Source: Chthonomonas sp. (GTDB taxonomy: Bacteria; Armatimonadota; Fimbriimonadia; Fimbriimonadales; Fimbriimonadaceae). Taken from it: a stretch of 64,000 nt of DNA. Position 1 is the stretch's first letter; each line of letters starts with the position of its first letter. The DNA is taken from the NCBI GenBank assembly GCA_016788425.1, contig JAEURQ010000004.1, positions 594,213-658,212 on the forward strand. Reading direction: 5' to 3'. Below are positions 44,538-53,633 of the stretch, piece by piece. A model generated the notes under the pieces. That model made no database searches. It was given only the letters and a program-made list of their open reading frames with translations, and was not told the DNA's origin. Position numbers and translations under genes: made by a program.

Positions 44538-45136
44538 ATGGAACATTCGCACCAAGCCGAGAAGGAGTTCGTCCGTGCAAAAGGGGTTGTTCGCAGTCGC
44601 GATTGGACTGCCGCGGGGTACTCACGGGTCTCGCTTACGAGGCTCCTGCGGGCTGGTGAGATTCAGCGCCTCGCGCGCGGTCTTTACGGCCTGTCCGACC
44701 ACGGTTTCACCGAATGGCACGACCTCGCTCTCGTCGCGCTGGCGGTTCCATCCGCAGTTGTTTCCCTGGTTTCGGCTCTCGCCTTCCACGGAATCGGGAC
44801 TCAGCTACCTTACGAGACTTGGATTGCCGTGCCAGAGCGAACTCGAACGCCGAAACTCGCTCAGAAACTGCGAGTTGTACGCTTCTCTGAGCCCTACTTC
44901 TCGGCCGGCATCACCACGCACGTCGTTGAGGGTGTCAAGTCCGCATCTACTCACCCGCAAAGACTGTCGCCGATTGCTTTCGGCTGCGCTCGCAAGTGGG
45001 ATATGACTTGGCGATTGAAGCCCTTAAGGAGGGCTGGCGTCTGCAAAAGTTCACATTCGAGGAACTCGACCACTTTGCCAAACTCAACCGGGTGGACCGC
45101 ATTATGCGCCCCGATATCGAGGCCATAACAACATGA
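44538..45136 (+). pseudogene. Frameshifted AbiEi-like antitoxin
   Basis: Frame 1 from ATG 44538 encodes an AbiEi-type protein: N-terminal winged helix (GYSRVSLTRLLRAGEIQRLARGLYGL), then ALAFHGIGTQLPYETWIAVP and ITTHVVEGV. At about 44939 one base (a G) is missing; the next frame resumes with RIYSPAKTVADCFR and LAIEALKEGWRLQKFTFEELDHFAK, and stops at 45134-45136. The repaired protein would be about 199 residues. AbiEi normally represses its own operon and neutralises the AbiEii nucleotidyltransferase toxin, which would follow; none is present. TATAAC lies six bases before the ATG. Confidence 0.85.
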
Positions 45137-45237
45137 TTGTCGCATAGATGGCTCTTTGCTTGAAACTCGTTGTGCGGTTGGCTAGCCCGTTGTAAGGATT
45201 TGCCGCCTTGGCCGGGCGCCCCGACGTAGAACCATTC

Positions 45238-45753
45238 ATGCGAAAGCTTCTCATCATCGCTGGGATTGTTGCCGTCGCGATCGCCGCGGCCCGAATGAAC
45301 GACGTCAAGATCGTCGAGCTCAAGGACGGGATTGTTCGCATCGAAACCAAGGGATACAGCTTCGAGATTCCTAAGGAATGGACCGTCGGCAAGGAGACGC
45401 CGTGGGGCGCGAGGGACATTAAGTCCACCACTGCTGGCGGCAAGCTCGGCACCATGACCGCCAACGCCCAAAGCGAAACCTGGGATTCGCTGTACCGCAC
45501 CTCGCTCTACTTCATCACCCGCGAGGAGAAAGGCGAGCCTACTCCCTACCGCCAGATCACCTCGAAAATGGGCTACGAGGGCATCGCCTTTGAAGTTCTC
45601 GACGAGAAGCAATACGCCAAGCGCCGGTTTGTTCTGATCAAGAACAAGGAAGGCCGCGCCCTGGCCCTATCGGTGGACATCAAGAACCCGAAAGACGAAA
45701 AGAAAATCCTCCAGGCGTTTGATCGCATGGTGGATACCGCGACCATCCGTTAA
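45238..45753 (+). CDS. Hypothetical exported or membrane-anchored protein
   Basis: A 171-residue protein starting with a short hydrophobic segment (LLIIAGIVAVAIAAA), a signal peptide or anchor. The rest is a compact alpha/beta domain (KGYSFEIPKEWTVGKETPWG ... GYEGIAFEVLDEK ... FVLIKNKEGRALALSVDIKN) resembling the PsbP/DUF-type domains that begin with F-x-x-P-x-x-W, a fold common in lipoproteins. Not assigned further. ATG at 45238 preferred over a GTG at 45208 because the hydrophobic segment then begins directly after it. Confidence 0.65.
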   Translation: MRKLLIIAGIVAVAIAAARMNDVKIVELKDGIVRIETKGYSFEIPKEWTVGKETPWGARDIKSTTAGGKLGTMTANAQSETWDSLYRTSLYFITREEKGEPTPYRQITSKMGYEGIAFEVLDEKQYAKRRFVLIKNKEGRALALSVDIKNPKDEKKILQAFDRMVDTATIR

Positions 45754-45786
45754 GAGACCGTAAAAGTGCCGGTTCGCGGCGAAGAA

Positions 45787-45816
45787 TTGCCGATTTCTGG
45801 ATTCGTTTCGTACAAT
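45787..45816 (+). promoter_or_regulatory. Promoter of the HNH leader transcript
   Basis: TTGCCG (45787-45792), 18 bases, TACAAT (45811-45816). Predicted start near 45823. Confidence 0.55.
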
Positions 45817-45854
45817 AAAATCGTCCGAACAAATAGGATCGGAGGCAAAACCAG

Positions 45855-45986
45855 GTGAGCACGCCGCCCCATATGAGACAGAGAACCGACATGTTGAATC
45901 GTGTCGCCCGTGCGGCTCGCGATCTTGACAGCCCGAACGTGTGTGCGTTCGGGCTTTTTGTTTCCGCCGCAGGAGGTGATCGATGA
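45855..45986 (+). CDS. Possible 43-codon leader ORF before the HNH gene
   Basis: GTG start with GGAG ten bases upstream; the frame (STPPHMRQRTDMLNR, then VARAARDLDS) runs through the terminator hairpin and stops at a TGA that overlaps the HNH ATG (ATGA). Either a coupled leader peptide or chance; the same region could be an independent small RNA of about 138 bases. Confidence 0.35.
   Translation: MSTPPHMRQRTDMLNRVARAARDLDSPNVCAFGLFVSAAGGDR
45930..45960 (+). terminator. Intrinsic terminator/attenuator before the HNH gene
   Basis: Ten-base stem AGCCCGAACG / CGTTCGGGCT, six-base loop, TTTTTG; it ends 23 bases before the HNH start codon and 10 bases before its AGGAGGTG ribosome-binding site. 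Confidence 0.85.
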
Positions 45987-46519
45987 CGAATCAGGAAGTG
46001 CTGCTGTTAAATTCGGACTTTGAGCCGCTGAACGTAACCAACATTAGGCGCGCCTTGGCGCTCGTAATGCTGGGGAAGGCGGAGATTCTGGAGAACCACG
46101 AGGAGGCGATCATCACCACGCGCGGCGAACTCGAACCTCCGAGCATCGTAAAGATGCGCTACCACGTGCGCCGACCGCTGCCGCAGCTGCGACTCTCGCG
46201 CCATTCGATCCTCGCGCGGGATGCCTACACCTGTCAGTATTGCGGGGCAAAGGGCAAAGATTTGACCATTGACCACGTGAAGCCGCGCTGGATGGGCGGC
46301 CCCAACACCTGGGACAACCTCGTCGCCTGTTGCCGGAAATGCAACCTGCGCAAGGGCGATAAGACGGTGGAAAAGGCGAACATGAAGTTGCTTCGCCCGC
46401 CGCGCCGACCGCACTTCATCCCGTACATTTCGCTCCCCGCGTACCAAAAAGCCATGCGCCGCGAGAGCTGGGCGTTCTACCTTCCGGTCTATGATGCCTT
46501 CGCCTCTAAGGGCAGTTAG
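45983..46519 (+). CDS. HNH endonuclease family protein
   Basis: A 178-residue protein of a widespread family: N-terminal VLLLNSDFEPLNVTNIRRALALVMLGKAEIL, then an HNH nuclease domain with CQYCG, the catalytic IDHVKPR, and CRKCN as the second zinc pair (about 85-128). A very strong AGGAGGTG four bases before the ATG. Its cellular role is unknown; members occur as single-copy chromosomal genes in many phyla. Confidence 0.9.
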   Translation: MTNQEVLLLNSDFEPLNVTNIRRALALVMLGKAEILENHEEAIITTRGELEPPSIVKMRYHVRRPLPQLRLSRHSILARDAYTCQYCGAKGKDLTIDHVKPRWMGGPNTWDNLVACCRKCNLRKGDKTVEKANMKLLRPPRRPHFIPYISLPAYQKAMRRESWAFYLPVYDAFASKGS

Positions 46520-46530
46520 CCGCGCGATTG

Positions 46531-46536
46531 TATACT
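46531..46536 (+). promoter_or_regulatory. Leaderless -10 box of pgk
   Basis: TATACT followed by seven bases (TGCGGGG) and the ATG at 46544; no Shine-Dalgarno sequence. Confidence 0.55.
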
Positions 46537-46543
46537 TGCGGGG

Positions 46544-47704
46544 ATGCGAGAAGTTTCCTCCCTGAGCGACCTTAAGGGCCGGCGTGTGCTGGTTCGTTGC
46601 GACTTCAATGTGCCGATGGATGGCGCGACCATCACCGACGATCGGCGCATCGTCGGCGCGTTGCCGACCATCAACTTTCTGCGCGAACAAGGTGCGAAGG
46701 TGATCCTGTGCTCGCACCTCGGTCGCCCGAAGGGCGTGACGCCCGAGTTCACTCTCGCACCCGTGGCCGCTCGGCTGACCGAACTTCTCGGCACCAGGGT
46801 TCGCCTTCTCAACGATTGCGTGGGCGAAGAGGTCGCCGCCGAAGTCGGCAAAATGACCGATGGCGAAGTCGTGCTGTTGGAGAATGTGCGGTTCCACCCC
46901 GAGGAGGAGAAGAACGACCCCGACTTCGCGAAGCCACTCGCCAGCCTGGCCGACATCTACGTGAACGACGCCTTTGGCACGGCCCACCGCGCTCACGCCA
47001 GCACCGAGGGGGTCGCCCACCTTATCCCGGGTTACGCGGGCTTCCTCATCATCAAGGAAATGGAGTTTTTGGGCAAGGCGATCGCGAATCCGAAGCGGCC
47101 TTTCGTCGCGATTTTGGGCGGCGCGAAGGTCAAGGACAAGATCACCGTCATCGACAATTTGCTACCCAAGGTGGACAAGCTCATCATCGGCGGGGGCATG
47201 GCGTTTACCTTCCTCAAGGCGCAAGGGCACGAAATCGGCAAGTCGCTGCTCGATGAATCCAACATCGAATACGCCGCCGAACTGCTCAAGAACCACGGTG
47301 ACAAGCTGATGCTGCCGACCGACGTCGTGGTCGCCAAAGAACTCAGCGAAACGGCGGCCACCAGCGTGGTGGGGGCCGACGCGATTCCCGCCGACCAACT
47401 CGGGGCGGACATCGGGCCGGAAACGCTGCAAGCCTTCAGCGAGGTTATTCGCTGCGCGGGCACGGTCATCTGGAACGGCCCCATGGGCGTGTTCGAAATG
47501 ACGCCGTTTGAAGCGGGCACCAAGGGTGTCGCGATTGCGCTGACCGAATCAGCCGGCACCACCATCGTGGGCGGCGGCGATAGCGCGGCCGCCATGGAGC
47601 AGTTCGACCTCGCCGAAAAGGTAAGCCACGTCAGCACCGGCGGTGGCGCATCGCTGGAATTTTTGGAAGGAAAGGCGCTGCCGGGCATCGTCGCGCTGCA
47701 ATAA
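46544..47704 (+). CDS. pgk: Phosphoglycerate kinase
   Basis: Glycolytic kinase that makes ATP and 3-phosphoglycerate from 1,3-bisphosphoglycerate. 386 residues, usual length. N-terminal substrate motif [13 protein letters not shown], then [18 protein letters not shown], the [11 protein letters not shown] block, the [16 protein letters not shown] hinge region and the C-terminal nucleotide loop [12 protein letters not shown] with [13 protein letters not shown]. The following gene starts inside its stop codon. Confidence 0.97.
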   Translation: MREVSSLSDLKGRRVLVRCDFNVPMDGATITDDRRIVGALPTINFLREQGAKVILCSHLGRPKGVTPEFTLAPVAARLTELLGTRVRLLNDCVGEEVAAEVGKMTDGEVVLLENVRFHPEEEKNDPDFAKPLASLADIYVNDAFGTAHRAHASTEGVAHLIPGYAGFLIIKEMEFLGKAIANPKRPFVAILGGAKVKDKITVIDNLLPKVDKLIIGGGMAFTFLKAQGHEIGKSLLDESNIEYAAELLKNHGDKLMLPTDVVVAKELSETAATSVVGADAIPADQLGADIGPETLQAFSEVIRCAGTVIWNGPMGVFEMTPFEAGTKGVAIALTESAGTTIVGGGDSAAAMEQFDLAEKVSHVSTGGGASLEFLEGKALPGIVALQ

Positions 47705-48141
47705 TGCCCGTCGTCATCGCGCTGAACGTCACCTACGTCCCTTGGGAAATCGAGGGCCGCGCGGCGGCGGATCACGGCGAACCGGCGATGGTGCTGCGGT
47801 TCCTCCAGGTCGCGCGCGAACTCGGGCTGAAGTACCAATTTTTTGTGAGCCAAGACGTGCGGCGCGCGTTTCCGAAGTTGGTGGATACCATCCTCAACGA
47901 AGCCCACGAACTCGACGTGCCGCCCGCAAATCAGGCGAGTTTTCTGCGGCCCGAGGAAGGGAAGACCCTCCGCGCGTGGGCTAACCAGGTGAGCGATGAC
48001 CCCCGCACGGCCACCGTGATCGCGATTGAGCCAGGGTTTTGGGGGCAGCAAGACGCGAACCTGAGCGTGTTTCGCGGCCTGGTTCAGCGGTTGCTGGCTG
48101 GTGGTCAGCAGTTTCGCACGCTACGGGAGCTCGCGCCGTGA
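47704..48141 (+). CDS. NodB-fold (polysaccharide deacetylase-like) putative pseudoenzyme
   Basis: A 145-residue protein whose layout follows the NodB homology domain: IALNVTYVPWE (where the catalytic T-F-D-D would be), VLRFLQVARELGLKYQFFVSQDVRRAFPKLVDTILNEAHELDVPP (matching the TFFV...P-x-L-v...GHE-x-x-x-H block) and VIAIEPGFWG. The catalytic Asp pair and the second metal His are missing. It is fused translationally to pgk (TAATG) and overlaps dapC (GTGA). No activity can be stated. Confidence 0.55.
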   Translation: MPVVIALNVTYVPWEIEGRAAADHGEPAMVLRFLQVARELGLKYQFFVSQDVRRAFPKLVDTILNEAHELDVPPANQASFLRPEEGKTLRAWANQVSDDPRTATVIAIEPGFWGQQDANLSVFRGLVQRLLAGGQQFRTLRELAP

Positions 48142-49292
48142 ACGAGCGTCTGGACCGGCTGCAGGCGTATCCGTTTGAGCGGATGCGAGCGGAGTTTGGC
48201 GCCCTCTTGCCGCTCCCCGAATCGGGCATCAATCTCAGCATCGGCGAACCTAAGCACGCGCCGCCCAGCTTCGTCCAAGAAATCCTCAACGATGGTTTGC
48301 GGAGCCTGGCGACCTATCCGCCGACGCAAGGTCCGGCGAGTCTGAGGCAGGCCATCGCGAGTTGGATCGGCCAGCGGTTCGGCGTGCAACTCGACCCCGA
48401 GACGGAGGTCTTGCCGGTGCTTGGCTCGCGCGAGGCGCTTTTCGCCATCGCGCAGGTCGTCGTTTCGCCGGGCCGCAAGGTCATTTGCCCGAACCCGTTC
48501 TATCAAATCTACGAAGGCGCGGCGCTCCTGGCGGGGGCCGAACCGGTGTTCCTGAACCTCGATGCCACCCACGGGTTCGCGCCGCATTGGGAGTCGATCA
48601 CAGATGAAACCTGGGCGCAAACCGACCTCGTGTATCTCTGCAGCCCGCATAACCCAACCGGGCGCATTACGTCCGCGGGCGAGGTGCAGATGCTGCTGGC
48701 GATGGCCGCCCGGCACGACTTTGTGATCGCCGCGGACGAGTGTTACAGCGAGATCAGCACTGGTGATCGGCCCGACGGCATTTTGCAGAGCGCGATGCGC
48801 GTGCAGGGAAGCTTGGACCGCGTGATCGTGTTCAACAGTCTCAGCAAGCGCAGCAGCCTGCCCGGGTTGCGAAGCGGGTTTGTCGTTGGGGACCGCGACC
48901 TCTTGCGCAAGTTCTTGCTCTACCGCACCTATCACGGCAGCGCAATGAGCGAGCTTGTCGCACGCGTGAGCGAGGCTGCCTGGCGCGACGAGGCGCACGC
49001 CGACGAAAATCGTCGCCGCTACCAGGCCAAGGTCGCGAAGGCGCAAGAGATTCTGCCGAACTGCCCGGTCCCGGAGGGCGGCTTCTTCTTGTGGCTACCC
49101 GTGCCGGGCGGCGACGACGTCGCCTTCGCAAAAAACCTTGTCCAAACTAAGCAGGTGCTCGTGCTTCCGGGCCGGTACCTGGGGCGCGAAAACAACGGCA
49201 CGAACCCGGGAGCCGGATTCGTGCGCGTTGCGTTGGTGCCGGACGAAGCCACCTGCGAAGAGGGGCTGCGCCGCATCGCCGAGCTGCTTTAG
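48138..49292 (+). CDS. dapC: Class I/II aminotransferase, probable succinyl-diaminopimelate aminotransferase
   Basis: PLP enzyme of 384 residues, fold type I: substrate entry INLSIGEP, SPHNPTG, AADECYSEI, and the PLP lysine in FNSLSKRSSLPGLRSG. In the succinylase lysine pathway DapC converts N-succinyl-2-amino-6-ketopimelate to N-succinyl-diaminopimelate. The specific assignment rests on sequence style and on dapD and dapE lying 3 kb away; the other enzymes of this family share the same fold. GTG start overlapping the preceding stop. Its stop overlaps the convergent parvulin stop (TTAG). Confidence 0.85.
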   Translation: MNERLDRLQAYPFERMRAEFGALLPLPESGINLSIGEPKHAPPSFVQEILNDGLRSLATYPPTQGPASLRQAIASWIGQRFGVQLDPETEVLPVLGSREALFAIAQVVVSPGRKVICPNPFYQIYEGAALLAGAEPVFLNLDATHGFAPHWESITDETWAQTDLVYLCSPHNPTGRITSAGEVQMLLAMAARHDFVIAADECYSEISTGDRPDGILQSAMRVQGSLDRVIVFNSLSKRSSLPGLRSGFVVGDRDLLRKFLLYRTYHGSAMSELVARVSEAAWRDEAHADENRRRYQAKVAKAQEILPNCPVPEGGFFLWLPVPGGDDVAFAKNLVQTKQVLVLPGRYLGRENNGTNPGAGFVRVALVPDEATCEEGLRRIAELL

Positions 49293-50233
49293 CCGCCGAT
49301 CTTGTACCGCTCCAGCATTTTGGTCACTTCGCTCTTAAACTGCGCCTGTTTGACCTCGATGACGGCCGTCTTGCGGGCGTCGCGAAGCCACTTTTCCACG
49401 TCGTTTTTGGCCATGCCTTGGTCCACCATGAGCGATCGGCGCAGGTCGCGCTTGAGCTTGGCATCGAGGGGCTTGATCTGTTGCGGCACGACATCGTCGA
49501 CTCTAAATCGGAGCCACACGGCTTCACCTTGAAGCCAAGCGGTGAGGCCGCCGACCTTCACGTCCTTCACGAGCCCGCGCATGGTCTCGGACATTTCGGG
49601 TTCGCTGACAAATCCGACCACGCCATTGTTCTGGCTGGAAGGATCCGTGCTCATCTCCTTGGCGACGGCGCCGAAGTCCTTGCCCGCGGCCAGCGACTTA
49701 TCCACGTCGGCCTTGCGGAATTCGGGCACGGCGATCACGCTTAGCTTGGTCTTCTTGTAAATCGTGAAGCGGCTCGGGTTTTCCTTGTAGTGCTTCTCGA
49801 CCTGCTGGTCGGTGATGTTAATCCCCTTGGTTTGCAGCTTAAACTGGCAGAGTTCGAGCGTGATTTGATACTCGACATAGGGCTTGGTCACGCCCTGCTC
49901 TTGGTAGCTCTTTTCGAAATCCTTGTTTTCGGCGGCCTTCTCGGCATAGATTTCGGCAACCTCGGCGGGCGTCGGATACACGCCTTGCTTCTTCGCCACT
50001 TGGAACAGCAGCTTTTCTTCGATCAGGCGATTAAGGACGAGGAAGCCGGGCGCGGCCTCCAGAAAGCGATCGCCGGAGCGCGTGCCGATGCCGGGCAGAA
50101 ACTCCATGCGTTGGTAATATTCGGCGCCCTTAATCTCCTCGCCGTTCACCACCATGACCGTTCGGTTCGGGTCAACCTGGGCGAAGCTCGCCGCGGCCAT
50201 CACGGCCAATGCAAAAACAGCAACTCTCTTCAT
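49289..50233 (-). CDS. Secreted parvulin-type peptidyl-prolyl isomerase (PpiC/SurA-like)
   Basis: A 314-residue exported foldase. Signal peptide MKRVAVFALAVMAAASFAQ, then a SurA-N-like helical domain (VNGEEIKGAEYYQRM, LVLNRLIEEKLLFQVAKKQGV), then a parvulin domain (KTKLSVIAVPEFRKADVD, DPSSQNNGVVGFVSEPEM). It assists folding of exported proteins. An AGGA lies seven bases before the ATG. It is divergent from the glycosyltransferase gene. Confidence 0.85.
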   Translation of the reverse strand: MKRVAVFALAVMAAASFAQVDPNRTVMVVNGEEIKGAEYYQRMEFLPGIGTRSGDRFLEAAPGFLVLNRLIEEKLLFQVAKKQGVYPTPAEVAEIYAEKAAENKDFEKSYQEQGVTKPYVEYQITLELCQFKLQTKGINITDQQVEKHYKENPSRFTIYKKTKLSVIAVPEFRKADVDKSLAAGKDFGAVAKEMSTDPSSQNNGVVGFVSEPEMSETMRGLVKDVKVGGLTAWLQGEAVWLRFRVDDVVPQQIKPLDAKLKRDLRRSLMVDQGMAKNDVEKWLRDARKTAVIEVKQAQFKSEVTKMLERYKIGG

Positions 50234-50304
50234 AACTGAATCCTGTTAATCATACGCGCCACGGACCTCGAAAGGACGCCCAAATTTGCGCTGCCCGGTT
50301 CCGC

Positions 50305-50310
50305 TACAAT
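50305..50310 (+). promoter_or_regulatory. Leaderless -10 box of the glycosyltransferase operon
   Basis: TACAAT, then seven bases (ACTAAAG) and the GTG start at 50318. Confidence 0.55.
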
Positions 50311-50317
50311 ACTAAAG

Positions 50318-51706
50318 GTGAAGCGCATTGTCATGCTGTCGTGGGAATACCCGCCCCGGATTGTCGGGGGGATCAGCCCGCACGTCTATGATCTTTCCCA
50401 GCAGTTGGTGCGCAAGGGTGTCGAAGTTCACGTGGTGACGAAGGCCACGCCGCAAGCTCCCGACGAAGAAGTGGAGCCGAGCGGCGTCAACGTTCACCGC
50501 GTTCACTTGGCCGAAGAGCCGACCGATTTCGTCCACGAGATTCAGCTTTTGAATCAAGCGACCGAGGTTCGGGTGCGGCAACTGCTCGAAGATTGGCGTC
50601 CGGGTGGGCAGCCGACGATTTTCCACGCGCACGATTGGCTGAGCCTGGATAGCGCCCGCGAACTCAAGTACGAGTACAAACTACCCGTCGTCGCCACGAT
50701 CCACGCCACCGAAGAAGGGCGCAACGGCGGCATCTTCAACGACCTCCAAAAGTACATTCACGAGAGCGAATACTGGCTGACCTACGAAGCCTGGCGCGTC
50801 ATCGTGTGCTCCGACTTCATGAAGGGGCAGGTCGTCAAGAGTTTTAATATCCCCGAGAACAAGGTGGATGTCGTGTTCAACGGCGTCAACGCCGGCAAAT
50901 TCCAGTTCGATTGGACCGAGAAGGAGCGCGCAACCTGGCGGGCGCAACTCGCCTTGCCAAAGGAAAAAATCGTGATGTACGTCGGGCGATTTGTCCGCGA
51001 AAAGGGCATTCACGTGCTGCTCAACGCCGCCGGCATGGTGCTGGCCAACGAGCCCGATACCAAGTTTGTCATCGTCGGTGGCGGCAATCGCGAACGACTT
51101 GAGCGGTTCGTGCGCTGGTACGGCCTGCAAGACAAGGTTCTGTTCACGGGGTTTATGGCCAATCGCAGCCTGCACCAAATGTATCGCTGCGCGGACGTCG
51201 CGGTGTTTCCTTCGCTGTACGAACCGTTCGGCATTGTCGCGCTGGAAGGCATGGCCGCGGGTTGCGCGGTGGTGGCCAGCGACGCGGGCGGTCTGCGCGA
51301 GGTGGTGCTGCATGATGAGACCGGGACTCTCGCGTTCTCGGGTGACGCGGCGAGTCTGGCCTGGGCTATCCTGCGAGTTCTGAGCGACCCCAAGCGAGCT
51401 GAAAAGCTTAAGACGGCGGCGACCGAGCGGCTTGATACCGACTTTGACTGGTCGGGCATTGCCGACCAAACCATCGAAGTCTATGACCGCGTTTGGGAAG
51501 AATTTTTGACCAGCTATTGGGCCGACGCCACCGTATGGCCCGTTTCGCCGGGCGCCGAAGAACGCGCCGCCCAACTCGCGCTGAAAGACAAGGCCAAGTC
51601 GGCGGTGGTCAACCGACCGATGCGCCACACCACTCAACCCGCGGTGGTCGCCAACACCAACATCGACGACACGCTCGCCGAGCTTTTTGACGAAGACAAA
51701 GAATGA
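50318..51706 (+). CDS. GT4/GT5-like glycosyltransferase (glycogen synthase-like)
   Basis: A 462-residue GT-B enzyme. The N-terminal block [29 protein letters not shown] is shared with bacterial glycogen synthases and GT4 enzymes; the C-terminal nucleotide-sugar domain has [15 protein letters not shown] and the [14 protein letters not shown] motif (E-P-F-G-I-V-A-L-E). Acceptor unknown. The last 60 residues are a low-complexity, alanine-rich extension. GTG start; the stop overlaps dapD (ATGA), so transcription runs through dapD and dapE. Confidence 0.88.
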   Translation: MKRIVMLSWEYPPRIVGGISPHVYDLSQQLVRKGVEVHVVTKATPQAPDEEVEPSGVNVHRVHLAEEPTDFVHEIQLLNQATEVRVRQLLEDWRPGGQPTIFHAHDWLSLDSARELKYEYKLPVVATIHATEEGRNGGIFNDLQKYIHESEYWLTYEAWRVIVCSDFMKGQVVKSFNIPENKVDVVFNGVNAGKFQFDWTEKERATWRAQLALPKEKIVMYVGRFVREKGIHVLLNAAGMVLANEPDTKFVIVGGGNRERLERFVRWYGLQDKVLFTGFMANRSLHQMYRCADVAVFPSLYEPFGIVALEGMAAGCAVVASDAGGLREVVLHDETGTLAFSGDAASLAWAILRVLSDPKRAEKLKTAATERLDTDFDWSGIADQTIEVYDRVWEEFLTSYWADATVWPVSPGAEERAAQLALKDKAKSAVVNRPMRHTTQPAVVANTNIDDTLAELFDEDKE

Positions 51707-52524
51707 GCCTGCAAACCCTGATTGCCGAGGCGTGGGAAGGCCGCGCCAACCTCTCGCCGACCGCGTGCCCCTCGGAACTACGCGCGGCGATTGACGAAGT
51801 TTTTGCCGGACTGGACGCCGGGCAGCTGCGAGTTGCTGAGAAGATTGACGGCGACTGGGTGACCCACCAGTGGATCAAACAGGCGGTGCTGCTCTCGTTC
51901 CGCGTGACCGCGAACCAGGTGAGCGAGTCGGGCCCGATGCGATTTTTTGATAAGGTGCCGCTGAAGTTCAGCCAGACCACGGCCGAAGAGTTTCAGCAAG
52001 GCGGCTACCGGGTGGTGCCGCACGCCATCGCGCGGCGGGGAAGTTATATCGGCCCCAACGTCGTGCTCATGCCGAGCTACGTGAACGTCGGCGCCTATGT
52101 AGACGAGGGCTCGATGGTGGATACATGGGCCACGGTTGGCTCTTGCGCCCAGATTGGCAAGAACGTCCACCTAAGCGGCGGTGCGGGCATCGGCGGGGTG
52201 CTAGAACCCTTGCAAGCGAACCCCACGATTATCGAGGACAACTGCTTTATCGGCGCGCGCTCCGAGGTGGTCGAGGGCGTAATCGTCGAAGAAAATGCGG
52301 TGCTCTCGATGGGCGTGTTCATCGGGCAATCGACCAGAATTTTGGATCGCGAAACTGGCGAGATCATTTATGGGCGCGTCCCGGCGGGATCGGTCGTGGT
52401 GCCCGGCACGATGCCGAGCAAAGATGGCTCGCACAGCCTGTATTGCGCGGTGATTGTCAAACGCGTGGACGCCCAAACTCGGGCCAAGACCTCGCTGAAC
52501 GAGCTGTTGCGCGCGGCGGAATGA
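51703..52524 (+). CDS. dapD: 2,3,4,5-Tetrahydropyridine-2,6-dicarboxylate N-succinyltransferase
   Basis: Left-handed beta-helix acyltransferase (273 aa) that transfers succinyl from succinyl-CoA to tetrahydrodipicolinate. N-terminal helical domain, then hexapeptide repeats ([40 protein letters not shown]) and the CoA-site block [14 protein letters not shown]. Full length. Overlaps the glycosyltransferase gene before and dapE after by four bases each. Confidence 0.96.
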   Translation: MSLQTLIAEAWEGRANLSPTACPSELRAAIDEVFAGLDAGQLRVAEKIDGDWVTHQWIKQAVLLSFRVTANQVSESGPMRFFDKVPLKFSQTTAEEFQQGGYRVVPHAIARRGSYIGPNVVLMPSYVNVGAYVDEGSMVDTWATVGSCAQIGKNVHLSGGAGIGGVLEPLQANPTIIEDNCFIGARSEVVEGVIVEENAVLSMGVFIGQSTRILDRETGEIIYGRVPAGSVVVPGTMPSKDGSHSLYCAVIVKRVDAQTRAKTSLNELLRAAE

Positions 52525-53633
52525 CGGTCCGCGACCTCGCCTGCCAACTCATCGCTTGCCCCAGCGTCACGCCGGACGAAGCCGGTTGCATGGCGATGAT
52601 TCGCGAGTTTTTGACCGCGCACGGGTTCGCTTGTCGCATGCTTGATCGCGGCGGAGTGACCAACCTTTGGGCCACGCGTGGCGAAGGTCGCACGTTTTGC
52701 CTTTATGGGCATTGCGACGTTGTGCCGCCCGGGCCGCGCGAGGCGTGGGCGACCGACCCCTTTGTGCCCACGATCGAGGGCGACACCTTATTTGGTCGTG
52801 GTGCGAGCGACATGAAAGGGCCGCTCGCCGCGGTGCTGATCGCCGCCACCCAAGCGCAAACGAGCGGGCGCGTGGCCGTGTTTGTGACCTCTGACGAAGA
52901 GGGTCCAGGTGTTCACGGCACCGAGTTTGCGCTGCCCGCCTTGCTCGAACAGGGCGAGCGGATTGATGCCGCGCTCGTGGCCGAGCCCACCAGCGAGCAA
53001 GTCTTCGGCGACGTGCTCAAGGTTGGGCGGCGCGGTTCGTTTGGCGGCAAGATTCGGTTTTTGGGCAAGCAGGGGCATGTCGCTTATCCGCATCTCGCGG
53101 AAAATCCGATTCACGCCGCCGCTCCGGCCTTGCAGAGGTTGCTCGAAACGACCTTGGACACGGGCGGCGATGGCTTTGCGCCGAGCGCTTTCCAGGTGAC
53201 GAACATCCAGGCCGGAACCGGGGCCACCAACGTGACGCCCGGCGAATGCGAGGTCATGTTCAACATTCGCTACGGCGTGAAATCCACCCCCGATAGCCTG
53301 CGTCGCACCATCGAAACCGCGCTGCAAGGAACCCGTTACGAGCTCGACGCGAAGAACAACAGCAGCCCGTTTCTCACCGCGCCTGGCCCGCTCACGAGCC
53401 TGTTGGCGGAGGAAGTCGAGCGCGTTGCCGGACGCCGTCCGGAACTGGGCACCGGCGGCGGCACGAGTGACGCGCGCGTGTTTGCAGCGTGTGGAATTCC
53501 GGTCGCCGAATTCGGCCCGAGCAACGCGACGATCCACGCCGCGAATGAGTGCGTCAGCCTCAGCGACCTGGAAAAGTGCGTCGAAATCTATCGGGCCGTA
53601 ACCGAGCGCTTTCTAGCTGACGAGCTCGCGTAG
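52521..53633 (+). CDS. dapE: Succinyl-diaminopimelate desuccinylase
   Basis: Di-zinc M20-family hydrolase (370 aa) giving LL-diaminopimelate. Metal motifs: GHCDVVPPG (His, Asp), the bridging [19 protein letters not shown] (catalytic Glu and metal Glu) and the terminal HAANE (His). The dimerisation domain is present ([15 protein letters not shown]). ATG overlaps the dapD stop. The 3' end overlaps the convergent leuA by 21 bases, so the two genes share coding DNA at their tails. Confidence 0.95.
   Translation: MTVRDLACQLIACPSVTPDEAGCMAMIREFLTAHGFACRMLDRGGVTNLWATRGEGRTFCLYGHCDVVPPGPREAWATDPFVPTIEGDTLFGRGASDMKGPLAAVLIAATQAQTSGRVAVFVTSDEEGPGVHGTEFALPALLEQGERIDAALVAEPTSEQVFGDVLKVGRRGSFGGKIRFLGKQGHVAYPHLAENPIHAAAPALQRLLETTLDTGGDGFAPSAFQVTNIQAGTGATNVTPGECEVMFNIRYGVKSTPDSLRRTIETALQGTRYELDAKNNSSPFLTAPGPLTSLLAEEVERVAGRRPELGTGGGTSDARVFAACGIPVAEFGPSNATIHAANECVSLSDLEKCVEIYRAVTERFLADELA

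Noticed and set aside
44947..45612. A 221-codon minus-strand frame across the AbiEi remnant and the next gene
   Set aside because: It is antisense to two plus-strand frames with recognisable structure and has no start signals or domain.
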